From the NCBI GenBank assembly GCA_023428085.1, contig JAEYZK010000113.1, positions 1 to 6,047 of the forward strand: 6,047 nt of DNA, in the 5' to 3' direction. Positions 1 to 5,536 of this stretch are shown one piece after another. The translations under genes were made by a program, and so were the position numbers. How positions within the stretch are numbered: position 1 is the stretch's first letter; each line of letters starts with the position of its first letter. The stretch comes from Pseudomonadota bacterium (lineage in GTDB: Bacteria > Myxococcota > Myxococcia > Myxococcales > Anaeromyxobacteraceae). A model generated the notes under the pieces. It saw nothing but the letters and a program-made list of their open reading frames with translations. It ran no database searches and was not told the DNA's origin.

Positions 1-2
1 AC

Positions 3-170
3 CTGAAGGCGCTCGGGACGTTCGGCTACCAGACGGCGGTGCGGCAGAATCCCGTCTACATCCAGTACATTCCGCGCACCATCAAGTACGTCCGGGACAA
101 CCTCGTGCGCCACACGCGCTTCGCCCCGCTGCGCGAGTTGCTGGCCCGCCACGTCGACGAGCTGCGCTGA
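3..170 (+). CDS. Phosphotransferase (APH/AmgK-like) C-terminus, partial
   Basis: This is the last 55 codons of a protein that starts before the window; the TGA stop is at 168-170. The readable tail begins LKALGTFGYQTAV, continues through NPVYIQYIPRT and ends in HVDELR. A tail of this type (an LKALG-F helix, then a Y-x-x-x-IPRT segment and a final helical stretch) resembles the C-terminal helical lobe of aminoglycoside-phosphotransferase-fold kinases, including the AmgK-type sugar kinases that phosphorylate N-acetylmuramate or N-acetylglucosamine. The catalytic Brenner motif and the DFG-like residues lie upstream and cannot be seen, so neither activity nor substrate can be judged. The gene runs in the same direction as the isomerase and asnS, with about 66 nt to the preferred isomerase start. 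The family call comes from recall of the tail pattern only. A different helical protein is possible. Confidence 0.6.
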   Translation: MKALGTFGYQTAVRQNPVYIQYIPRTIKYVRDNLVRHTRFAPLRELLARHVDELR

Positions 171-192
171 CGGGCGCCGGTTGGTTCTGTTC

Positions 193-198
193 TACAAT
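193..198 (+). promoter_or_regulatory. Possible -10 box (TACAAT) before the isomerase gene
   Basis: TACAAT, five of six matches to the sigma-70 -10 consensus, sits in the only AT-richer patch of this stretch, between the phosphotransferase stop and the isomerase. Transcription starting 6-8 bases downstream would give a leader of about 32 nt to the GTG at 237. No convincing -35 box is present at the usual 16-18 bp spacing; TTGGTT at 181-186 is far too close. It may be an internal operon promoter, or chance. Confidence 0.3.
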
Positions 199-236
199 TG
201 ACGGTTCGCACCCTGACGTACGCCCTGGACATCACC

Positions 237-1076
237 GTGCAGTTCGGACTCTCGACACACCTGTTCCACGACCAGCGACTCACGAGGGAGCACCTGGACG
301 CCATCGCGGCCCACGGGTTCTCGTCCGTGGAGCTGTTCGCGACCAGGACCCACTTCGACTACCACGACCCGCAGGCGATCGAGGCCCTCGCGTCGTGGCT
401 GGCGGCTTCGGGCCTCGCCCTGCACGCGGTCCACGCCCCGATCGTCGAGGGCTACAGCCATGGCGCGTGGGGGGCGACCCTGTCCAACGCGATCGGCGAT
501 GCCGCGGCGCGGGCGCGCGCGCTGCAGGAGACCCGCGCGGCGCTGGACGTCGCGCGCACGGTTCCCTTCCCGTACCTGGTCGTCCACGTGGGGCAGCCGG
601 ACGCGCAATCGCCGCCCGCCCACGACAACCAGCGTGATGCGGCGCGGCGCAGCCTCGAGGACCTCTACGAGGCGACGGCGCAGGTGCCGGGCGTGCAGCT
701 CGCGCTCGAGGTCATCCCCAACAAGCTCTCGACGGTCGAAGGGCTGGTGCGGTTCATCGAGGAGCTCGAGCTCGAGCGCGCGGGGCTGTGCCTCGACTTC
801 GGGCACGCCTTCATGATGGACGACCTCGTGGACGTCATCGAGTCGGCCGCGGGGCTGCTGCTGACGACGCACGTGCACGACAACGACGGGAAGACCGACG
901 CGCACCTCGTGCCCTTCGAGGGCCGCATCGACTGGTCGCACGCGCTGTTCGCGGCGCAGAAGGTCGGCTACGAGGGCGTGTGGATGATGGAGCTCGCCAA
1001 CACCTCGACCCCTGCGGAGGTGCTGCGGAAGGCGCGCCACGCCTGTACCCGCTTCCGCGAGGTCCTGGCATCCTGA
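237..1076 (+). CDS. Sugar phosphate isomerase/epimerase-like TIM-barrel protein
   Basis: This is a 279-residue protein of the xylose-isomerase-like TIM-barrel superfamily (AP endonuclease family 2 fold), which includes sugar isomerases, epimerases and endonuclease IV. It is probably a cytosolic metal-dependent enzyme; no signal peptide or membrane segment is seen. The N-terminus, MQFGLSTHLF, is a typical first barrel strand. Likely metal or active-site residues fall where the fold expects them: E32 (VELF), H66, H117 (VVHVG), E158 (LEV), D187 and H190 (LDFGH), H212 and H214 (THVHDND), and E252 (MMELA). I chose the GTG at 237 because the barrel begins there. An in-frame TTG at 198 would add 13 residues and overlaps the TACAAT box. 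It lies 23 nt upstream of asnS, so co-transcription is likely. The substrate cannot be predicted. Neighbouring a kinase-like gene hints at sugar metabolism, but this is weak. Confidence 0.85.
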   Translation: MQFGLSTHLFHDQRLTREHLDAIAAHGFSSVELFATRTHFDYHDPQAIEALASWLAASGLALHAVHAPIVEGYSHGAWGATLSNAIGDAAARARALQETRAALDVARTVPFPYLVVHVGQPDAQSPPAHDNQRDAARRSLEDLYEATAQVPGVQLALEVIPNKLSTVEGLVRFIEELELERAGLCLDFGHAFMMDDLVDVIESAAGLLLTTHVHDNDGKTDAHLVPFEGRIDWSHALFAAQKVGYEGVWMMELANTSTPAEVLRKARHACTRFREVLAS

Positions 1077-1090
1077 CCACCCCCGACCGC

Positions 1091-1095
1091 GAGGA
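1091..1095 (+). promoter_or_regulatory. Ribosome binding site of asnS
   Basis: GAGGA lies 4 nt before the TTG at 1100 and lies within the 23-nt gap after the isomerase stop. It supports translation starting at this rare TTG codon, the position where the AsnRS N-terminus (MQTYIQDV) is expected. Confidence 0.6.
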
Positions 1096-1099
1096 CACC

Positions 1100-2395
1100 T
1101 TGCAGACCTACATCCAGGACGTCGCCGCACACGAAGGCCAGAAGGTCACGTTGAAGGGCTGGCTGCACAACCGCCGGTCGAGTGGCAAGATCCACTTCCT
1201 GATCGTGCGGGACGGCACGGGCACCATCCAGGCCGTGATGTCGAAAGCCGGCGTCGGCGAGGAGACCTTCCAGAAGGCCGACCACCTGGGCCAGGAGAGC
1301 GCGATCGTCGTGGAGGGCACCGTCCGCGCGGACACGCGTGCCCCCGGGGGCTACGAACTCGACGTCACGGGCTTCGAGGTGGTCTCGCCGGCCACCGACT
1401 ACCCCATCACGCCGAAAGAGCACGGCGTGGACTACCTCCTGGACCGGCGGCACCTGTGGATTCGCTCGCCGCGACAGGCGGCGATCTTGCGCGTGCGGCA
1501 CGAGGTGATCAACGCCGTCCGCGACTTCTTCAACGGCCGCGGGTTCGTCCTGGCCGACACCCCGATCTTCACGCCGGCGGCGTGCGAGGGGACGACCACC
1601 CTGTTCCCAGTGCAGTACTTCGAGGACACCACGGCCTACCTGACGCAGAGCGGACAGCTCTACAACGAGGCCAACGCCATGGCGCTCGGGCGCGTCTACT
1701 GCTTCGGCCCGACGTTCCGCGCCGAGAAGTCGAAGACGCGCCGGCACCTCACCGAGTTCTGGATGGTGGAGCCCGAGGTGGCCTACATGGACCTCGCCGG
1801 CGACATGGAGCTCATGGAGGAGTTCGTGAGCTCCGTCGTCCAGGCGGTCCTCGCGAAGCACGAGAAGGAGCTCCGGACGGTCCTCGAGCGCGACGTCGAG
1901 AAGCTCCGGGCCGTCCGGCCGCCGTTCCCCCGGATCACCTACGGCGAGGCCGTGAAGGTCCTCCAGGAGGCGGGCCACCCGATGAAGTGGGGCGACGACA
2001 TCGGCGGCGACGAGGAGACCGCGCTCGCGAGCCGCTTCGACCGCCCGGTGATGGTCCACCGCTACCCGGCGGAGATGAAGGCCTTCTACTTCAAGAAGGA
2101 TCCGCGGGACCCGCGGCTCGCCCTGGGCTGCGACGTGCTCGCGCCCGAGGGGTACGGCGAGATCATCGGCGGCGGCGAGCGCGAGAGCGACCTCGCGAAG
2201 CTCGAGGCGGACCTCGCCGCGCACGCGCTGCCGCGCGAGGCCTTCGAGTGGTACCTCGACCTGCGCCGCTACGGGACCGTGCCGCACGCGGGGTTCGGGA
2301 TGGGGGTGGAGCGCTGCGTCGCCTGGATCTGCGGCCTGCACCACGTCCGCGAAACGATCCCCTTCGCCCGCATGATGGAAAGAATCACGCCGTAG
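1100..2395 (+). CDS. asnS: Asparaginyl-tRNA synthetase (AsnRS)
   Basis: AsnRS charges tRNA-Asn with asparagine using ATP in the cytoplasm. It is a class IIb synthetase working as a dimer. The protein is 431 residues, in the normal range for bacterial AsnRS. Residues 1 to about 100 form the anticodon-binding OB fold (VTLKGWLHNRRSSGKIHFL, then RDGTGTIQAV). The rest is the class II catalytic domain: motif 1 around 145-160 (ADTPIFTPA), motif 2 at 207-227 starting FRAEKSKTRRHL, and motif 3 at 398-412 (GFGMGVERCVAW). The motif 2 segment RHLTEFWMVEPE is characteristic of AsnRS and argues against AspRS. TTG at 1100 is the start: it gives the conserved MQTYI N-terminus and has a GAGGA site just upstream. 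The frame remains open further upstream inside the isomerase gene, but that extension is a shadow. No damage is seen. Its presence implies direct charging of tRNA-Asn; whether the GatCAB route also exists cannot be told here. Confidence 0.97.
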   Translation: MQTYIQDVAAHEGQKVTLKGWLHNRRSSGKIHFLIVRDGTGTIQAVMSKAGVGEETFQKADHLGQESAIVVEGTVRADTRAPGGYELDVTGFEVVSPATDYPITPKEHGVDYLLDRRHLWIRSPRQAAILRVRHEVINAVRDFFNGRGFVLADTPIFTPAACEGTTTLFPVQYFEDTTAYLTQSGQLYNEANAMALGRVYCFGPTFRAEKSKTRRHLTEFWMVEPEVAYMDLAGDMELMEEFVSSVVQAVLAKHEKELRTVLERDVEKLRAVRPPFPRITYGEAVKVLQEAGHPMKWGDDIGGDEETALASRFDRPVMVHRYPAEMKAFYFKKDPRDPRLALGCDVLAPEGYGEIIGGGERESDLAKLEADLAAHALPREAFEWYLDLRRYGTVPHAGFGMGVERCVAWICGLHHVRETIPFARMMERITP

Positions 2396-2442
2396 CACCA
2401 ACCCCGTGCTCGAGCCCGCGCCCGAGCCCGGCCTTGGGACCC

Positions 2443-2474
2443 GCTCGTCCTGCGCCTGTGTCGACGGGACGAGC
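2443..2474 (+). terminator. GC-rich hairpin after asnS, possible transcription end
   Basis: GCTCGTCC at 2443-2450 pairs perfectly with GGACGAGC at 2467-2474 across a 16-nt loop. The stem starts 47 nt after the asnS stop. No T-run follows, so this is not a classic intrinsic terminator. It may stabilise or mark the 3' end of the asnS transcript, or be incidental in such GC-rich DNA. Confidence 0.25.
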
Positions 2475-2601
2475 TGCGCGGTTCCGTACGCCGCCTCCGC
2501 GCCTCCGCCCGGCCCCCGCTTCGCTACCTCGGTCGCGTGGCGGGGATCTCGCTACGCGCGCGGCGGACTCGCATCGCGGCGGGGCGAGGCGCGCCCAACT
2601 C

Positions 2602-2636
2602 GCCGGCCACTTCCGCGCTGCGCGCGGGTGGCCGGC
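2602..2636. repeat. Perfect 9-bp inverted repeat (hairpin)
   Basis: GCCGGCCAC at 2602-2610 is the exact reverse complement of GTGGCCGGC at 2628-2636, with a 17-nt GC-rich spacer that can itself pair (GCGC with GCGC). There is no adjacent T-run on either strand. It could help bidirectional termination between the convergent operons. Its function is unknown. Confidence 0.4.
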
Positions 2637-2840
2637 TTCGGACAGGGGCGCGCCCGCTGCGGGTGCCCCGGGCCGCGCGCGGATGCCGTTCTGGTGGGGC
2701 TGCGCGCCCTCGGTGTACCGCTCCGCGGGGGCCGGGCTCCGGCGCTCCGGCGGCTGTGGCGCAGTCGGTGTCGAGCGCTCTCGTTGTCCGAATCGCGCGA
2801 CTCCGCAAAGAGGCGAGCGGAGCGAAGGCCGCACCGAGCG

Positions 2841-3166
2841 GGACGCCTCGAGCCCGTTCATCGGAACCGCCCCGAGGGCGGGGCCGGCCCTGCGCCGACC
2901 GACCGAGCGCAGCGCGCCCGAGACCACGTCACCAGCACGGTCGCCGCCTGCAATTCGGGTGACGGCGACGCGAGGGCACCCCTCTCCTCAGCACGCCTCC
3001 GCTCATCGAGCGCGCCGGCACCCACGGAGTTGCAGGCGCCTCCCGAGCACGCGGCGCCGTCTCCAGTACGGAGCCGCCCCGGGCCGCGCGGAGCGAGGGA
3101 GGGCGCCGCAGGGCCGGACCCTCCCACGCGGCACGCCACCACGATCCCAACCGGCTCGAGGCGTCC
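2841..3166. repeat. Large imperfect inverted repeat (about 325 bp, four conserved blocks)
   Basis: The left arm (2841-2967) and the reverse complement of the right arm (3013-3166) share four blocks in the same order: 2841-2858 with 3149-3166 (17 of 18 bases match, including GGACGCCTCGAGCC exactly); 2880-2894 with 3107-3121 (14 of 15, including CCGGCCCTGCG); 2945-2956 with 3027-3038 (11 of 12, around CGCCTGCAA); and 2957-2967 with 3013-3023 (10 of 11). The spacer is about 45 nt. Distances between blocks differ by up to about 18 nt between arms, so the arms have diverged with small indels. This looks like two copies of an intergenic repeat in opposite orientation, or one long palindromic element. 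No protein gene lies inside. CGAGCGGAGCGA is present directly repeated outside both ends (2814-2825 and 3179-3190), but that motif is simple and may be coincidental. Confidence 0.7.
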
Positions 3167-3225
3167 AGAGCGAAGCAACGAGCGGAGCGAGCGGGCGGGC
3201 AGGCAAGAAGCTGCGCGACGGCCCG

Positions 3226-3603
3226 TCAGTCCATCCGCAAGAGCGTCTTCACCGTCTCCACCACCTGCTGCGCCTGCACCGGCTTCACGAGGTACGCGCT
3301 CGCGCCGAGGGCCATGGCGCGGCGGCGGTCGGCCTCGGCGCTCTCGGTGGTGATGACGACGATCGGGATCCGCTGGTGGGGGCCGCCGGACCGGACGAGC
3401 GAGACGAGCTTCAGCCCGTCCATGAGCGGCATGTTGATGTCCGTGATGAGGATGTCGAACGTGGACGTGGCGAGCTTCCGCCAGGCGTCCGCGCCGTCAC
3501 CGGCCTCGGTGGCGTCCATGCCCATCACCCGCTGGAGCGCGTAGCTCAGCTGCTTGCGCATCGCGGGGCTGTCGTCCACGACCAGGGCGTGCAGCTGCGC
3601 CAT
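3226..3603 (-). CDS. cheY: Single-domain response regulator, CheY-like
   Basis: This is a 125-residue stand-alone receiver domain with no output domain, the length of classic CheY. In chemotaxis, CheA phosphorylates such proteins, which then bind the flagellar motor or another effector, or act as a phosphate sink. All key residues are present: the acidic pocket D10-D11 (VVDDS), phosphoacceptor D55 (ILITDINMP), T85 (VVITTES), the switch aromatic Y104 and K107 in YLVKP. The ATG at 3603 lies 5 nt after the cheB stop. A GGGAGGGAG purine stretch at the end of cheB can serve as its ribosome binding site, though rather far from the ATG. It is the last gene of the HEAT-cheR-cheB-cheY operon. Whether it drives a flagellar motor, type IV pili or another output cannot be told. 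The symbol reflects family and context; many such organisms carry several paralogues. Confidence 0.9.
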   Translation of the reverse strand: MAQLHALVVDDSPAMRKQLSYALQRVMGMDATEAGDGADAWRKLATSTFDILITDINMPLMDGLKLVSLVRSGGPHQRIPIVVITTESAEADRRRAMALGASAYLVKPVQAQQVVETVKTLLRMD

Positions 3604-3608
3604 GGGCT

Positions 3609-4667
3609 CTAGCTCTCCCTCCCGAAGCGGGCCAGGCGGTCGGCGATGGCCCCGAGGTCCAGCACTTCCAGTACGGCTCCGCTGTCGGCCGCGGCCTGCG
3701 GCATCCCGTATACCACGGCGGTGTCTTCGGATTCTGCGAGCGTGAGGCCGCCTCCGGCGCGGATCGCCCGGACCCCCTCCTTGCCGTCGTTCCCCATGCC
3801 CGTCAGGACCACCCCGCACGCGTTCGGGCCGCAGGCTACCGCCACGGAGGCGAACAGCCGGTCGATGGAGGGGGTGTAGCGAGCGGTCCCACCACCCTCG
3901 GGCGAGAGGATCCGGACGCGGAGCGTGCCCTCGTCCTCCCGCACGACCTCCATGTGCCGGCCGCCGGGCGCCACGAGGATCCGGCCCACCGCCACCCGGT
4001 CCCCCTCCTCCGCCTCCTTGGCCGAGAAGGCGCCGGTGCGCGCGAGCCGCTGCGCGAACGTCGAGGTGAACTTCTCCGGCATGTGCTGCGCGATGACGAG
4101 GGCGATCGGCGCGTCGCCCGGGAGCGCCTGCACGAGCTGGGAGAGGGCCTGCGGCCCGCCGGTGGAGGCGCCGATCGCGACCACGCGCGGCGCGACCTCG
4201 GGCTCGACCGCGACGACGGGCATGGGCCGGCGGGCGGCGAGGTTCTCGAGCCGGAGCGCGCGGACCGTCGAGCACTTCCGCAGGATCTCCTCGCGGAAGG
4301 CCTCGAGCGACGCGGCCGTCCCGGTGGGCTTCGCCACGAAGTCGAGGGCGCCGAGCTCGAGCGCCCGGAACACGTCGGTCCGGCGGGCCTGCGAGGAGAC
4401 CACCACCACCGGCGTCGGCCGGCGCGGCATCAGGAGGCGCAGGAACGTGAACCCGTCCATGCGCGGCATCTGGAGGTCGAGGACGATGACGTCGGGCTGG
4501 AGCCGGAGCGCCTGCTGCAGCCCCTCCTCGCCGTCGCTCGCCTGCCCGACGATCTGGATCCCGGCGGCGTCCTCGAGGATCGACGAGAGGTGGGCCCGGC
4601 TCGTCGCCGAGTCGTCCACGAGGAGGACCCGGACCTCCCGGCCCGGCCGTGTCGCCCGGGCGGTCAC
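3609..4667 (-). CDS. cheB: Chemotaxis protein-glutamate methylesterase/glutaminase CheB
   Basis: CheB removes methyl groups from chemoreceptor glutamates (and deamidates glutamines), resetting receptor sensitivity. The protein is 352 residues, the usual length. An N-terminal receiver domain (about 11-125) has D18-D19, phosphoacceptor D64 (VIVLDLQMP), S91 and K113 (FVAKP). A linker (about 126-158) leads to the methylesterase domain (about 160-345). Its catalytic triad is visible: S168 in GASTGGP, H195 in AQHMPEKF and D294 in TGMGNDG. The GTG start at 4667 overlaps the cheR stop by 4 nt (GTGA) and has a perfect GGAGG (4675-4679) 7 nt upstream, so the start is well supported and translation is coupled to cheR. 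The open frame continues upstream as a shadow of cheR. Phosphorylation by CheA is the expected activation. Nothing appears damaged. Confidence 0.96.
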   Translation of the reverse strand: MTARATRPGREVRVLLVDDSATSRAHLSSILEDAAGIQIVGQASDGEEGLQQALRLQPDVIVLDLQMPRMDGFTFLRLLMPRRPTPVVVVSSQARRTDVFRALELGALDFVAKPTGTAASLEAFREEILRKCSTVRALRLENLAARRPMPVVAVEPEVAPRVVAIGASTGGPQALSQLVQALPGDAPIALVIAQHMPEKFTSTFAQRLARTGAFSAKEAEEGDRVAVGRILVAPGGRHMEVVREDEGTLRVRILSPEGGGTARYTPSIDRLFASVAVACGPNACGVVLTGMGNDGKEGVRAIRAGGGLTLAESEDTAVVYGMPQAAADSGAVLEVLDLGAIADRLARFGRES

Positions 4668-5533
4668 GCCCCGTCCTCCGCCGCGGCGACCGGCTTGCGG
4701 TAGACGAGATCGTTCGTGAGGTGGACGAGCTCGAAGTCCGCGGTGACGTTGATGAGGGACTCCGAGTGGCCGAGCAGGAGCCACGCGCCCCTGCGCATCT
4801 TCTGGTGCAGGCGCTTCAGGAGCGCCCGCCGGGCCTCGAGGTCGAAGTAGATCATCATGTTCCGGCAGAAGACGACGTCGAGCCGGGACACGGTCATGAG
4901 CGCGTGCGGCGCGACGAGGTTCTCGCGCTGGAACCGGACGGTCGCGCGCAGCGCCTCGTCCACCACCCACTTGCCGCCGCGCAGGTGGAACCAGCGCCGC
5001 ATCGGCGCGGCGTCGGGCATGCGGAACGCGTGCTCGCCGTAGGCACCGGCCCGGGCCTGCACGATGCAACGGCGGGAGATGTCCGACCCGACGAGCTCCA
5101 CCTCCCACCCCTCGAACAGCCCCGACTCCTTCACCAGCGCGGCGAGCGTGTAGACCTCCTCGCCGGTGGAGCACCCCGCCGAGAGGATCCGCAGGCGCCG
5201 GAGCGACGCGTTGGTCGCGGCGAGCGCCGGGAGGATCTCGCGGGTGAACGCGCGGAGCTGGTACGGCTCCCGGTAGAAGTACGTCTCGTTGGTGGTGAGG
5301 ATGTCGGCCGCCTCGTCGAGCTCCGCCTCGCTGCCCGGGTCGAACCGGAGGTAGCGGTGATAGGCGGCGAAGTCGGCGAGCCCGAGGGCCTGGAGCCGCG
5401 GGTGCAAGCGCTTCTCGAGGAGGTACGCGCTCCCGTCGCGGTACCAGAGGCCGCAGTGCTCGTGGATGGCGGCCCGGAGGAGGCGGAACTCCTCCTCGGA
5501 CATGGTGGGGCCGCTCGCGTCGAGGGGGGCCAC
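4664..5533 (-). CDS. cheR: Chemotaxis protein-glutamate O-methyltransferase CheR
   Basis: CheR transfers methyl groups from S-adenosylmethionine to glutamates of chemoreceptors, opposing CheB. The protein has 289 residues, close to the usual single-module CheR. An N-terminal all-helical CheR_N domain (about 11-75) is followed by the linker motif TNETYFYRE (81-89) and the SAM-binding methyltransferase domain: AGCSTGEE (119-126), the GSDIS strand with D151 that usually contacts the SAM ribose, FCRNMMIYFD (222-231) and LLLGHSESL (252-260). No C-terminal TPR extension is present. The GTG at 5533 begins 3 nt after the stop of the HEAT gene, suggesting translational coupling. An ATG at 5503, ten codons downstream, is an equally plausible start. 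Neither has a clear Shine-Dalgarno site. It overlaps cheB by 4 nt. Confidence 0.95.
   Translation of the reverse strand: MAPLDASGPTMSEEEFRLLRAAIHEHCGLWYRDGSAYLLEKRLHPRLQALGLADFAAYHRYLRFDPGSEAELDEAADILTTNETYFYREPYQLRAFTREILPALAATNASLRRLRILSAGCSTGEEVYTLAALVKESGLFEGWEVELVGSDISRRCIVQARAGAYGEHAFRMPDAAPMRRWFHLRGGKWVVDEALRATVRFQRENLVAPHALMTVSRLDVVFCRNMMIYFDLEARRALLKRLHQKMRRGAWLLLGHSESLINVTADFELVHLTNDLVYRKPVAAAEDGA
4675..4679 (-). promoter_or_regulatory. Ribosome binding site of cheB
   Basis: On the minus strand a full GGAGG lies 7 nt before the GTG start of cheB, inside the last codons of cheR. It fixes the cheB start within a long open frame. Confidence 0.75.
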
Positions 5534-5536
5534 GCG

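Larger units (their letters stand above)
2396..3225. other. Long convergent intergenic region without a convincing gene
   Basis: About 830 bp separate the stop of asnS from the stop of the converging cheY. Open frames of up to about 180 codons exist on both strands, but their products are Arg/Ala/Pro/Gly-rich with no recognisable domain, as expected from stop-poor GC-rich DNA. The region contains short direct repeats: CGAGCCCG at 2411 and 2423, GCTCCGGC twice in tandem at 2736-2751, GCCCCGGGCCGCGCG at 2665 and 3076, and CGAGCGGAGCGA at 2814 and 3179. It also holds the hairpins and the large inverted repeat listed separately. No tRNA, rRNA, riboswitch or transposase was recognised. Confidence 0.75.

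Noticed and set aside
192..1130. 312-codon open frame antisense to the isomerase
   Set aside because: Same shadow effect; no family resemblance, and the plus-strand barrel has its expected metal-binding residues.
968..2401. 477-codon open frame antisense to asnS
   Set aside because: It mirrors the third-position GC bias of asnS on the other strand. Its product is a low-complexity Arg/Val/Leu/His/Asp-rich string, while the plus strand encodes a complete AsnRS.
2753..2800. tRNA-like stretch: GGCTGTGGCGCAGTCGGT followed by a CCGAATC patch
   Set aside because: The start resembles an acceptor strand plus D-arm and CCGAATC resembles a T-loop, but they are too close together: there is no room for an anticodon arm, no matching 3' acceptor strand and no CCA. 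It is probably coincidence.
2867..2881. Short hairpin CCGCCC-CGA-GGGCGG as a terminator
   Set aside because: The stem is only 6 bp with a 3-nt loop and no T-run, and such pairs are common by chance at this GC content; it lies inside the left arm of the larger inverted repeat.
2385..2927. 180-codon minus-strand open frame in the intergenic region
   Set aside because: It overlaps the asnS end; its product is rich in Arg, Ala, Pro and Gly with no domain, and other frames across the same DNA are equally open, as expected for stop-poor GC-rich sequence.
1456..3612. 718-codon plus-strand open frame running from asnS into cheY
   Set aside because: It crosses asnS out of frame, the intergenic repeat and antisense cheY. 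Composition is Arg/Pro/Ala/Gly-rich without domains, so it is an artefact of very high GC.
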